Of a stretch of DNA of 64,000 bases, positions 1-9,098 are shown piece by piece. Below the pieces are notes generated by a model that did no database searches, was not told the DNA's origin, and worked only from the letters and a program-made list of their open reading frames with translations. Origin of the DNA: Rivularia sp034931125 (lineage in GTDB: Bacteria; Cyanobacteriota; Cyanobacteriia; Cyanobacteriales; Nostocaceae); contig NZ_JAYGHM010000038.1 of NCBI RefSeq assembly GCF_034931125.1, positions 8,876 to 72,875 of the forward strand, written 5' to 3'. Position 1 is the first letter of the stretch, and each line of letters starts with the position of its first letter. The position numbers were made by a program, and so were the translations under genes.

Positions 1-660
1 CACGCGATCGCCAATACCAATACCGAGCGCTCCACCGGAACCACCTTCACCGATGACGGTACAGATAATCGGAACGTCGTAGGAAAACATTTCTCGTAAA
101 TTGTAAGCAATTGCTTCACCTTGACCTTGCTGCTCGGCGATCACGGTAGGTAAAGCACCGGGAGTATCGATAAAGGTAACGATGGGCATTCCAAATTTGT
201 TAGCGTGTTCCATGAGCCGTAATGCTTTACGGTATCCGCCAGGAGAAGCCATACCAAAATTGCGGGCAATGTTATCTTTAGTGTCTCGTCCCTTTTGATG
301 ACCTAAAATTACTACAGATTGAGTTCCCAAACGTGCGACTCCACCCACCAAAGCTGGGTCATCCGAACCACAGCGATCGCCGTGTAATTCGATCCATTCA
401 TCGGTAATTGCTTGGATGTAGTCAAGAGTACTGGGACGACGAGGATGACGAGCAACTTGCAGCCGTTGAGTGGGAGATAAACTGCTGAAAATTTCTTCGC
501 GTAATTGCATAGCGCGTGCTTCTAATTGATGTATTTGATTGGTTACATCAACGCCATTTTCTTCCGCAAGTTTACGAATCTGCTCAATTCGATTTGCCAA
601 TTCTGCTAGGGGCTTTTCAAAGTCCAAAAGTAGCGGTTTACGCTCTTGTGTTGTAGCCAT
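1..660 (-). CDS. accA: Acetyl-CoA carboxylase carboxyltransferase subunit alpha (partial, C-terminus outside window)
   Basis: The reverse strand is open from an ATG at 660 to the window edge, giving about 220 residues. It starts MATTQERKPLLLDFEKPL and carries the AccA landmarks: the helical N-terminus, then ELHGDR, GHQKGRDTKDN, FGMASPGGYRKALRLM, FIDTPGA and GEGGSGGALGIG. AccA pairs with AccD to move the carboxyl group from biotin on AccB to acetyl-CoA, making malonyl-CoA for fatty-acid synthesis in the cytoplasm. It lies downstream of aar and ado on the same strand, an order common in cyanobacteria, which places fatty-acid supply next to alkane synthesis. Roughly the last third of the protein is missing because the window ends. 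Confidence 0.97.
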   Translation of the reverse strand, partial: MATTQERKPLLLDFEKPLAELANRIEQIRKLAEENGVDVTNQIHQLEARAMQLREEIFSSLSPTQRLQVARHPRRPSTLDYIQAITDEWIELHGDRCGSDDPALVGGVARLGTQSVVILGHQKGRDTKDNIARNFGMASPGGYRKALRLMEHANKFGMPIVTFIDTPGALPTVIAEQQGQGEAIAYNLREMFSYDVPIICTVIGEGGSGGALGIGIGDRV

Positions 661-864
661 TGTTTAAATAATCAGTTGTGAGTTATCTGTGATGAGCGTT
701 ATGAGTTATGAGTTGAGATAATTATATAGATAATTACTTTACTCTTAACCCATAACTATTAACCGTTAACTGTTAACTACCAAAGAACTCCTTTGTCAAA
801 AAGATCCAATCTTGCTTGTGCGAAGAAGAAGATTTTTTGTAGCCCCTTTGTTAACTGTTAACCG

Positions 865-1884
865 TCACACTAGCAGCGGTCGAAATCCGTGCTTAACGGA
901 AACTAGACCAATCTGCTCCATTTTCTCTACGGTAATCTGATTGCGTCCCCAAGAAAAGTTAGTGTACAACTTTTCAAATTCGAGCAGCATTGATTCGGCA
1001 AAACAAGCAAAAAGCTGACGTGCTGGAACATCCATGTTGACAATGTTCATGATTTTCCAGTCAATGTCGAGGGAATGCTCTACAATGCCACCGTTGAGTA
1101 CGTATACCTCTGGATGCACAATTTTGGTTCCTAAATTTTTAGGATAGCCGCCATCAATTAGCAAGCAAGGTTTTTTCAACATGGTGGGATCGATTTCCAC
1201 TCCTTTGGGCATACTAGCCACCCAAACAATAATGTCTGCTAGAGGCAACGCTTCCTCTAAACCCATTATTTTTCCACGACCGAGGTCAGATTGCAAGGAT
1301 GAAAGGCGTTCGACGTTACGCGCTATCAACAACAGTTCCTTGACATTTGTCTTCGCATCCAACCAACGACAAACGGCACTACCAATATCTCCTGTAGCAC
1401 CACATACCGCAACTGTTGCATTATTTAGTTCTATACCAAGTTTTTTCGAGGCTTGCTCTACTTGCCGACAAATAATGTAAGCAGTATGAGTGTTTCCTGT
1501 AGTAAACCGTTCAAACTCTAATTTGATGTTGCGGATTTGGGGAATTTGTTCTAACTTAAAATTCTCAAAAATAATCGAAGAAAAACCACCTAAAGCAGTG
1601 ATATTTATACCGTGCTTTTGGGCATGAGCCATCGCATTTAAGATTTTGCGAGTAGCAGCTTTCATTCGACGAGAAGCCAGCATTTCGGGTAAAAAGCAAG
1701 ATTCTACATACCGCCCCTCGATTTTTTGTCCGGTTATGCTTGTTACCGTAATGTTATCTACTATTTGGGGTGGAGCGCTACACCAAAAATCTAACCCCTG
1801 GTCGGCATATTCTGGGTAGCCTAATTCTTTAGCTACTCTTTGCGCGTGTTCTAAACTTGTGAGATGTCCGATTAAACCAAACAT
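865..1884 (-). CDS. aar: Long-chain acyl-[acyl-carrier-protein] reductase (AAR)
   Basis: A 339-residue protein that reduces fatty acyl-ACP to a fatty aldehyde with NADPH, the first step of cyanobacterial alkane synthesis. It has the family N-terminus (MFGLIGHLTSLEHAQRVAKE) and a Rossmann nucleotide-binding motif GATGDIG near residue 160. The cysteine in RQLFACFAES falls at residue 294, where the family's acylated catalytic cysteine lies. Length and both ends match the family. It sits between ado upstream and accA downstream on the same strand, with about 200 bp on each side, so each gene may also have its own promoter. The call is secure. Confidence 0.97.
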   Translation of the reverse strand: MFGLIGHLTSLEHAQRVAKELGYPEYADQGLDFWCSAPPQIVDNITVTSITGQKIEGRYVESCFLPEMLASRRMKAATRKILNAMAHAQKHGINITALGGFSSIIFENFKLEQIPQIRNIKLEFERFTTGNTHTAYIICRQVEQASKKLGIELNNATVAVCGATGDIGSAVCRWLDAKTNVKELLLIARNVERLSSLQSDLGRGKIMGLEEALPLADIIVWVASMPKGVEIDPTMLKKPCLLIDGGYPKNLGTKIVHPEVYVLNGGIVEHSLDIDWKIMNIVNMDVPARQLFACFAESMLLEFEKLYTNFSWGRNQITVEKMEQIGLVSVKHGFRPLLV

Positions 1885-2084
1885 GAACTGTTAATTTCGG
1901 CTTATGCTTTGTGAAAGGATTAAAGGCGTGGAATATAAATAAACACCACAATAACTGCTCCTCTAATAACCGCAAATAACACCCTATATAATTTAGGGTA
2001 TGTTGGGCGAGGAGCAATAAAATGGCTAATTATTCCGATTGTTAAACAAGATGCAATTAGCACTTATAAAAAGGCTACTGCAAT

Positions 2085-2780
2085 TTAAATGGCTCGGAGT
2101 CCGTATGCAGAAAGACGCATAATATCGCGAGTTGTGAAACCAATATTATTCAAAGCGTCTCCGTATTGAATCATAAAGTCTTCTACTAAAGCATCTTTGG
2201 GCATTGCCATATTTTCGGCATCGCGTTCTACTTCGTTAAGCATTCTCCAGATAATAGGGAGATTTTGGGCGTTAGCTTCTTCTAGTTCCGCTTTAGATTC
2301 TGCAAAATGTTCCTTCAACCAAACTTCTCCAAAGTTCAGGTGAGTATATTCATCTTTAACAACACCTTCAGTAATTTTACGAGAAAAAGCATCCGCTACT
2401 GGAATAAAAATATGGTAGGCGGCGATCGCAAAACATTCGATAATCAAAGACTGAATTAACAAACAGGTCACAACTTTTTCTTGCGCGGCTGCGTCCTGGA
2501 AATTTTGATGCAGTTGAGCAAAAAACTTCTTGGCAAATTCCATATCCGCCGTTACTTCGAGATTATTAGCACAAGCTTGAAAACCTTTCTTATGGCGCAT
2601 CTCCATTTTAGAGAGACGAACTAAATCATCTTTTTTATCTGGCAGCAATTGCGCTAATGATAAATAATTATCGTGTGCCTCTTGTTCTCCTTCAACCACA
2701 ATTGCATTAATGCGGCTAAAAGCGTCTTTATATGTTTCGCTGCGATAATCTAGTTCAGATGGGGCTATAAGCTCCTGCAT
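2085..2780 (-). CDS. ado: Aldehyde-deformylating oxygenase (ADO)
   Basis: A 231-residue ferritin-like di-iron enzyme that converts fatty aldehyde to an alkane one carbon shorter plus formate, the second step after AAR. All six expected iron ligands are present: Glu32, Glu60, Glu115 and Glu144, with His63 (EMRH) and His147 (DEYTHLNFGE). Length is normal. A purine-rich stretch (AGGAGGGA on the coding strand) lies just upstream of the ATG at 2780 and supports this start. It is upstream of aar on the same strand. The product would be a heptadecane- or pentadecane-type hydrocarbon located in membranes. Confidence 0.97.
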   Translation of the reverse strand: MQELIAPSELDYRSETYKDAFSRINAIVVEGEQEAHDNYLSLAQLLPDKKDDLVRLSKMEMRHKKGFQACANNLEVTADMEFAKKFFAQLHQNFQDAAAQEKVVTCLLIQSLIIECFAIAAYHIFIPVADAFSRKITEGVVKDEYTHLNFGEVWLKEHFAESKAELEEANAQNLPIIWRMLNEVERDAENMAMPKDALVEDFMIQYGDALNNIGFTTRDIMRLSAYGLRAI

Positions 2781-3050
2781 CTTGCGTTCCCTCCTAATAT
2801 GATATTTTGATACAAAATGATGAAGTTTGAATGAAATAACACTTCGATGAAGTTATTAGATCTACCACAAACCAACCTTTTATGGGTCTAAAGTCAGAGG
2901 TATAAATTGCTTTATTTTAATAACCTGCATCATTTGTCTTAAGTTTTGTGCTTCATCAACAGAATTTACGTGGTTTAATTTTACTTAACAAGCCACTATG
3001 TTATACATTAGCTGTTGCTGGGGGCGATTGCTCTAGTAACAGAAAAACTA

Positions 3051-3905
3051 ATGAAATGCTTGGACAAAGCTTTGTTTATGTCTAAACCAAGCCGGACGCG
3101 AAATTACGGTAATTTTTTGATCTTAGGAGGACTGATACTGCTGGCGGCGATTATCCTATTACCGCTAATTGTGGTCTTCCTAACATCATTTACAACTACC
3201 GGGACAACTCCTGATGTGTTACCGAGAAATGGGTTCTATACAATCAATTACCACGATGCATGGGAGCGAGGTAAATTTTTACTAGCTTTTGCTAACTCTA
3301 CCTTAGTCGCTGCTTGTGTAACCTCTTTTCAAATTATAACTTCGGCTGCTTCTGGTTACGCATTAGCAAGGCTGAAGTTTAGAGGACGAGAACTATTACT
3401 ATTGATAGTTTTAGCGACGTTAGTAATCCCTTTTCAGTTGCTGGTAATTCCTGTATTTTTAGTACTCAAGTGGGGACACCTCATAAATACCTACTGGGCG
3501 CTGATTTTACCCACTGCTGCTAATGGTTTTGGTATTTTTTTACTACGTCAGTATTTTCAAAGTATTCCTATAGAATTAGAAGAAGCCGCAGCCATAGACG
3601 GAGCAAATAGGCTGCAAATATTGTGGCAGGTAATGTTACCTTTAGCCCGTCCGGCATTAGTAACACTATTTTTGTTTACCTTTATTGGTGAATGGAACGA
3701 TTTATTTAAGCCCTTAGTATTTACAACTAAACCGGAACTAAGAACAGTACAGTTGGCTTTAGCTGAGTTTCAGGAGCAATTTACCAACAATTGGCCTTTA
3801 TTAATGGCAGCAGTCACCATAGCCACCGTACCCGTAATGTTACTATTCCTCATCGGACAGCGGCAATTTATTCGCGGTATTGCCACAACGGGAATTAAAA
3901 ATTAA
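3051..3905 (+). CDS. Carbohydrate-type ABC transporter permease (MalG-like)
   Basis: An inner-membrane permease of the binding-protein-dependent sugar importer family with about six membrane segments. The cytoplasmic EAA loop that contacts the ATPase reads EAAAIDGANRLQILWQ, followed by LPLARPAL. The C-terminus ends in the usual hydrophobic helix and GQRQFIRGI. A TTG at 3015 would extend the frame, but ATG at 3051 (MKCLDKALF) or ATG at 3078 (MSKPSRTRNYGN) is more likely, and 3078 best fits the family length. No partner permease, binding protein or ATPase is adjacent, so it is an orphan here. The substrate cannot be told from sequence. Confidence 0.88.
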   Translation: MKCLDKALFMSKPSRTRNYGNFLILGGLILLAAIILLPLIVVFLTSFTTTGTTPDVLPRNGFYTINYHDAWERGKFLLAFANSTLVAACVTSFQIITSAASGYALARLKFRGRELLLLIVLATLVIPFQLLVIPVFLVLKWGHLINTYWALILPTAANGFGIFLLRQYFQSIPIELEEAAAIDGANRLQILWQVMLPLARPALVTLFLFTFIGEWNDLFKPLVFTTKPELRTVQLALAEFQEQFTNNWPLLMAAVTIATVPVMLLFLIGQRQFIRGIATTGIKN

Positions 3906-4070
3906 TTTGGTAATTGGGGATTGGGAATTGGTAATTGGGAANNNNNNNNNNNNNNNNNNNNNNNNNNNNNNNNNNNNNNNNNNNNNNNNNNNNNNNNNNN
4001 NNNNNNNNNNNNNNNNNNNNNNNGTTATGAATTGCGAATTGCGAATTGCGAATTGCGAATTGGTAATTGT
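3903..4070. repeat. Tandem short repeats around a 82-base gap
   Basis: Short tandem units lie on both sides of N at 3942-4023: variants of GGTAATTGGGA on the left and GCGAATT on the right. The gap is most likely an assembly break in a longer repeat array. The open frame read across it is not a gene. Confidence 0.85.
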
Positions 4071-4141
4071 CTCCCTATCTCCTCCGTATCTTAAACTATG
4101 CCACTGAATGAAGTGTCATAGATCCGTAATAACTCGGTGCC

Positions 4142-4906
4142 ATGATAATGGCTTTTAGGGGTAATGTTTTTAAGACAGTAAAAGAAACTGTCATCAGTGA
4201 AGAGGAATATTTCCAGATTTTTGAACTAAGCTTTAAATTGAGTTCAAGCGCAAGCAGCCAAATGAATCAAGTTGACGATCAGAAACTACCTGCTGTATTA
4301 ATGGCATCAAGTTCAAGCGAACTACTTCAACGTTATGCAGTAGGAGAAAGAGATTTTCCTGGTAGCAAGTTAAATGGTGCCAATTTAACTCGTGCTAATC
4401 TTAGCGGTGCCGATTTGAGTCGAGTTCATCTGCAATATGCTTACTTAGCAGGTGCTAATCTTAGAGGTGCTAATCTTAGCCAAACCTTGCTAAATGGAAT
4501 CCAGTTAGTGGGTGCCGATTTACGAGAAGCCAATTTAAGTATTTCAAATGTAAGTGAGGCTGAGTTGTCTGGTGCTGATTTGCGGGATGCTGTATTAAAA
4601 AACGCTGACTTACGCGGTACTGACATAAGTAATGCCAATCTTAGCTGTGTTAATTTATCTGGTGCGGATTTACGCTACGCCAATTTAGTTCATTCTAATT
4701 TGAGCTATACAAACTTTCGGAATGCATTTTTAACTGCGGCTAATTTAAGTAGCGCTTATTTGGTTGGTGCTAATTTAAGCCATGCTGACCTCAATGGTGC
4801 AAATGTAGAGAATGCCTTATTTGGATACAATAAAGGACTAAACCAAGCCGCAAAGCTTGACTTACAACTGCGTGGGGCAATATTTCTAATTGATAACGAA
4901 CTTTGA
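4142..4906 (+). CDS. Pentapeptide-repeat protein
   Basis: A 254-residue frame whose residues from about 75 to 235 are continuous A(D/N)LxX pentapeptides, for example GANLT, GADLS and NADLRGTD. They predict a right-handed quadrilateral beta-helix of roughly 30 coils. The start is uncertain. ATG at 4142 or 4148 gives a 40-residue non-repeat leader, while ATG at 4262 (MNQVDDQKLP) begins nearer the repeats. No signal peptide or membrane segment is seen. The stop codon at 4904-4906 directly abuts the stop of the convergent gene at 4907, with no spacer. The molecular role is unknown; such proteins are abundant in filamentous cyanobacteria. Confidence 0.85.
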   Translation: MIMAFRGNVFKTVKETVISEEEYFQIFELSFKLSSSASSQMNQVDDQKLPAVLMASSSSELLQRYAVGERDFPGSKLNGANLTRANLSGADLSRVHLQYAYLAGANLRGANLSQTLLNGIQLVGADLREANLSISNVSEAELSGADLRDAVLKNADLRGTDISNANLSCVNLSGADLRYANLVHSNLSYTNFRNAFLTAANLSSAYLVGANLSHADLNGANVENALFGYNKGLNQAAKLDLQLRGAIFLIDNEL

Positions 4907-5935
4907 TTACTGCTCGCTGATTTGTAGGCGGACTGTACGTTCGGTGGTACCGCTAATCTGTAATTCCATGATTTCACCACCGAGGGGTTCTAAACAATCA
5001 AGTAGTGACCTCAGATGTGGTGTTGAAGCTCCTGTATCAACATAAAGCCGATCTGATAAATTAGCGATGCGTTTCCAGGTCATGTATAGCTTAGCTATGG
5101 TTTGCTCTATCTGGGATGCTTGATTGACTAAATCGGCAGCTATGTTCATGCACCCAACTCTTTGAGCTTCTTCTAGCGCTGTTTCGATATCAACTTCTTG
5201 TTTGGAAAGGGCTTGTACTTGTACGGCTGCTTTGAGATATTTTGCTAGACAACGCGCATCAGTTGTAGCTTGTTTTAGGGTTTCGACATCTGGATTAGCG
5301 GTAATTTCATCTTGAATAACTACTTGATGGGGTTGTGGTAATTTTTCCATCTCTTTGACCAGCGGTGCAAGATAGCGGGGTGGAAGGGTATTGTCCGCTG
5401 CTTTTTGCCTGACTGCTTCTGGTAGAAGTTCCGAGGACATTGCAGTCCATTCTTCAGAAAGCTGTTTGACTTCTCGTCTAGTAATACGATCGCCATTTTG
5501 CGCTGCTTCACTTACCATTACCTGGACTTCTGGTGAAGCTTTTGCGGTTTCAACAAAGGCTCGTTTACTAAAGTTATTAATAGATTTTATTTCGAGTTTA
5601 CCTTCTTGCAAAAGAGTATCGGCGCTGTTTGCCAATTGAATCAAAGCATAGGCATTACTTTTACTAATTTCTCGTTCTTTGAGCCATTTAAGAAAGCCGG
5701 TACCGCGTCCATCTCCTCCTTTTTTTTCGCGATCGCGAACGGAGCGTAAGATTCTTCCTCGCCAGATATCGGTTTGTAAATCAAATTTATCGCATACCTG
5801 CCAAGCTACGTCTAACTGCTGGAGAAACTCTGTTTCTGGAATTCCTTCGTCTTCGGGGTCGGGTAGCTCAAAAGCCAAATCTGCTGGCTGTTGTAAGGCT
5901 TCAACCAGTTCATTGATGTTATCGGTTGACTGCAC
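4907..5935 (-). CDS. Conserved cyanobacterial protein of unknown function, helical, possibly DNA-binding
   Basis: A 342-residue soluble protein starting at GTG 5935 (MQSTDNINELVEALQQ). It is predominantly alpha-helical. Residues about 85-110 (LKEREISKSNAYALIQLAN) look like a helix-turn-helix region, and residues 145-175 (GDRITRREVKQLSEE) are reminiscent of ParB/KorB-type helical segments. No catalytic motif is recognised. It is convergent with, and abuts, the pentapeptide gene. The DNA-binding idea is only a resemblance. It may instead be a plasmid-partition-like or plain housekeeping protein. Confidence 0.6.
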   Translation of the reverse strand: MQSTDNINELVEALQQPADLAFELPDPEDEGIPETEFLQQLDVAWQVCDKFDLQTDIWRGRILRSVRDREKKGGDGRGTGFLKWLKEREISKSNAYALIQLANSADTLLQEGKLEIKSINNFSKRAFVETAKASPEVQVMVSEAAQNGDRITRREVKQLSEEWTAMSSELLPEAVRQKAADNTLPPRYLAPLVKEMEKLPQPHQVVIQDEITANPDVETLKQATTDARCLAKYLKAAVQVQALSKQEVDIETALEEAQRVGCMNIAADLVNQASQIEQTIAKLYMTWKRIANLSDRLYVDTGASTPHLRSLLDCLEPLGGEIMELQISGTTERTVRLQISEQ

Positions 5936-6512
5936 GGCAATTAAGGTTTAGAAAGCGAATGGCTTGGTTATTATTACATAATCTGGGTACCGTATTTGCT
6001 TCTAAATTCTTTTTCGGTGGAACGGACTTTGCTCTCCCGCTCGCTGGGGATAACAATCGGGGACCCTCGCTGGGGATAACGAGCGGGGNNNNNNNNNNNN
6101 NNNNNNNNNNNNNNNNNNNNNNNNNNNNNNNNNNNNNNNNNNNNNNNNNNNNNNNNNNNNNNNNNNNNNNNNNNNNNNNNNNNNNNNNNNNNNNNNNNNN
6201 NNNNNNNNNNNNNNNNNNNNNNNNNNNNNNNNNNNNNNNNNNNNNNNNNNNNNNNNNNNNNNNNNNNNNNNNNNNNNNNNNNNNNNNNNNNNNNNNNNNN
6301 NNNNNNNNNNNNNNNNNNNNNNNNNNNNNNNNNNNNNNNNNNNNNNNNNNNNGGGGATAACGAGCGGGACCCTCGCTGGGGATAACGAGCGACCAAGATG
6401 GTCGCACTACGAATACATTATCCTGCAAAATTAATGTGGTGGAGTCCTAACTTGTAATACAGTTTACGAAAGCTCTAGCTCCAGTCAAATCTAGAGACAT
6501 CGATGCAAGCAG
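5936..6512. repeat. Intergenic palindromic tandem repeat with a 264-base gap
   Basis: This stretch between two minus-strand genes holds direct copies of a roughly 25 bp unit, CGCTGGGGATAACGAGCG with a GGGACCCT spacer, at about 6046-6088 and 6353-6391. The unit begins CGCT and ends AGCG, so each copy can form a small hairpin. N fills 6089-6352 and is likely more of the array. Open frames across it are artefacts. The right part (6392-6512) shows nothing else recognisable. Confidence 0.8.
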
Positions 6513-9098
6513 CTATTTTTCTTTATAAGTCCACACACCATCATCCCAATTGTTATCGGAATCATTTTCCAACCAATAGTGACAGCGTTGAAGATGGGAT
6601 ATCGCTGGTTTGTCATCTGCTTCGATTTCTAAAACTTTAGCAAATTGGTTTTTGGCTGAGGTAAATTGGCGATTGATATAATATTCGCGTCCTTTGTGAT
6701 AATGCTCTATGGCAATCAGTTTGTCTGCGCTGATTTTATCGTGACGCGAACCGATTAATTCGTATATTGATACTGGCTCGTTACGACCTTTGACGCGAAT
6801 GTAGTCTAGTTCTCTTGCCCATACTAAGTCTTTACAAGGCTCATGAGTATTATCGCTGATGATAATGTCACAGCCGTACTGTTTGCTAACGCTTTCTAAA
6901 CGCGAACCAAGGTTGACTCCATCGCCGATCGCTGTAAATTCCATGCGTTTGCTCGAACCTATGTTTCCACTAATAACAACGTCTGAGTTGATCCCAATAC
7001 CAATTTTGATTTCTGGCTTGTTATCTGCATGACGACGAGCGTTAAAGTCGTTTAAACGATGACGCATTTCTAAGGATGTTTGTACTGCCATCCAAGCATG
7101 ATTTTGTAATGGTAATGGGGAACCATATACTGCCATGATGGCATCACCGATGTATTTATCTAAGGTGCCTTTATGTTTGAAAACTGCTTCGACCATTGAC
7201 TCAAAATATTCGTTGAGCATACCTACTACTTCTTCCGCTTCCAAGTTTTCCGTTAAAGTGGTGTAGCCGCGAATATCGGAAAATAGAATCGAAACTTCTT
7301 TGCGATCGCCACCTAGTTTTGCGTCGTCTAATTTGAGCAGTTCTTCGGCTAATTCCTGGGTCATGTAGCGGTACATGGTACTTTTGAGCCGCTTTTCGTC
7401 GCTAATATCATCCATTACTACCAGCGCACCCCGGACTTGTTGATTGTCACTAACGTCAGCAATGGTGTTAATTGATAAGTTGATGCTATTTTCTAAAGAT
7501 TGATGGGTCACAAGAGTGCGATCGGGATAATACTGCTCGCGTAATTTATGATCGTTATGATTATTTAAAGCATCGTCACACCATTTATCAAAGTCGTTTT
7601 CTTTGATATTGATAATATCGTTGATTAATTTGCCTTCTAAGCGTTCTTCTGCTTCTAGTCCTAACAAACGTAAAGCGCTTTCATTTGCCGCAACGATGTA
7701 GCCTTTACTATCAGTAGAAATAACACCATTAGAAAGACTGCGGAGAATATCGCGCTGCATTTGTTCTTGTTGTTTAATAGTGGCAAACAATTGAGCGTTT
7801 TGTAGTGCTACACCTGCTTGAATGTTGAAAGCTTCCATGAATTGTTCGTCATTACGGTCGAAGCTCGCTTGGAAGCATTCGGGTGCTTGGGGCCAATTAT
7901 CGGGGTTGTAAGGGGGAAATTCGCTTTTATTCTTTTTATTTACGAGTTGAGTTACACCGATTAATTTCTTATCACCGTTAAATACTGGCATACACAGCAA
8001 ACTACAGGTACGATAAGCGGTTTGCTGGTCTATTTGTTTCGCAGTATCGGAGTCGGGATGGTCGTATAAATCGAAGGGAATATTTAATATTTTACCGCTT
8101 GAGGCAACTTGACCGACAAAACCCTTACCCATAGGTACTCGTAACTCTTTAGTCGAACCATCACCCAAGGTGATTTTTGTCCATAATTCTTGGCGATCGC
8201 GGTCTATTAACCACAAAGTAGAACGGTCTGCGTTCATGAGTTGTTTGGCTTCATTCATCACCCGCTTCAGTGTCTCTTCTAAATCGAGACTGCTTTGTGA
8301 AAGTGATTTAATTGCTTTCATCAACGCTTCAGCAGCTCGTTGCTTCTGAGTCGCTATATAAAAGGAGCGGGATGATTCTAAAATTAATCGAATAGAAGGT
8401 GCAAACTCTTGAAATAATTCTTCGTCAGCATCAGTAAATCCCCTGACATCAACACGTTCTGATAAAGGAGCTTCAGTATTGCTATCTGGTTTTAATTTGT
8501 TTAACAACTGCACGACCGCGACCAATTTACCTTGTTCGTTGAGCAAAGGTAAAGCTAACATTGTGAAAGTACGGTAGTCCGTTCTTTTTTCGTGTTCTCG
8601 TGCAAAAGAAGAACGAATATCGTTATAAAAATCAAAGGGAATATTTACAACTTTTTTATGAGTTGCAACTTCACCAGCAATACCTTTATTTGCTGGTATA
8701 CGAATTTCTAAAGGACGTTTTCCTTCCCCTTCAGCAACAATTGTGTATAACTGTTGTTTCTCTTCATCTAACAGAAATATTGTTGTGCGATCGGCACCTA
8801 ATAACTCCCCAGTTTTTAAAGTGATAGATTGCAACATTTCTTGCAAAATTGCTTCAAACCCTTTAGAATCCAGCATTGATAGGGTTTGATTCACAATCTG
8901 TAATTTATGCTCTACATCTTTAACAACTTGTTTAAAAGTATCTTGAGTTAAAGGAGCAAGGAAAGTTGATATAGTTCCTTCCTGTTGATGACTTAAAGCA
9001 TCTAATCGAGCCGATTGAATTACGTCGCGTTCCGGTTGATTTTTAGCACCAATAATTAAATCAGCGGTTTCATTGCGACTACTTTGGTAGACTGACAT
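6513..9098 (-). CDS. cyaB1: Adenylate cyclase with two GAF domains, PAS domain and TPR-like tail (CyaB1-type)
   Basis: An 861-residue class III cyclase making cAMP from ATP. Domains in order: GAF-A about 78-245, GAF-B about 265-440, PAS about 450-570, cyclase about 590-780, and a short TPR-like tail (HYHKGREYYINRQF). Both GAF domains carry the NKFDE signature of cyclic-nucleotide-binding GAFs: NK...FTDADE in A and NK...FDRNDE in B. The cyclase has the two metal aspartates (LFSDIRGY and YIGDAIM), the purine-selecting Lys (TLDKYIGD) and Thr (MEFTAIGDGVN), and the transition-state Asn/Arg (VNLGSRLES). Length and order match Anabaena CyaB1, which is autostimulated by cAMP. It stands alone, with 1.1 kb of non-coding DNA upstream. 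Confidence 0.95.
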   Translation of the reverse strand: MSVYQSSRNETADLIIGAKNQPERDVIQSARLDALSHQQEGTISTFLAPLTQDTFKQVVKDVEHKLQIVNQTLSMLDSKGFEAILQEMLQSITLKTGELLGADRTTIFLLDEEKQQLYTIVAEGEGKRPLEIRIPANKGIAGEVATHKKVVNIPFDFYNDIRSSFAREHEKRTDYRTFTMLALPLLNEQGKLVAVVQLLNKLKPDSNTEAPLSERVDVRGFTDADEELFQEFAPSIRLILESSRSFYIATQKQRAAEALMKAIKSLSQSSLDLEETLKRVMNEAKQLMNADRSTLWLIDRDRQELWTKITLGDGSTKELRVPMGKGFVGQVASSGKILNIPFDLYDHPDSDTAKQIDQQTAYRTCSLLCMPVFNGDKKLIGVTQLVNKKNKSEFPPYNPDNWPQAPECFQASFDRNDEQFMEAFNIQAGVALQNAQLFATIKQQEQMQRDILRSLSNGVISTDSKGYIVAANESALRLLGLEAEERLEGKLINDIINIKENDFDKWCDDALNNHNDHKLREQYYPDRTLVTHQSLENSINLSINTIADVSDNQQVRGALVVMDDISDEKRLKSTMYRYMTQELAEELLKLDDAKLGGDRKEVSILFSDIRGYTTLTENLEAEEVVGMLNEYFESMVEAVFKHKGTLDKYIGDAIMAVYGSPLPLQNHAWMAVQTSLEMRHRLNDFNARRHADNKPEIKIGIGINSDVVISGNIGSSKRMEFTAIGDGVNLGSRLESVSKQYGCDIIISDNTHEPCKDLVWARELDYIRVKGRNEPVSIYELIGSRHDKISADKLIAIEHYHKGREYYINRQFTSAKNQFAKVLEIEADDKPAISHLQRCHYWLENDSDNNWDDGVWTYKEK

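Noticed and set aside
3880..4107. 75-codon frame after the ABC permease
   Set aside because: It is a translation of tandem repeats and N.
5919..6428. Frames across the 6089-6352 gap on both strands
   Set aside because: They translate the palindromic repeat and N; no protein-like sequence remains.
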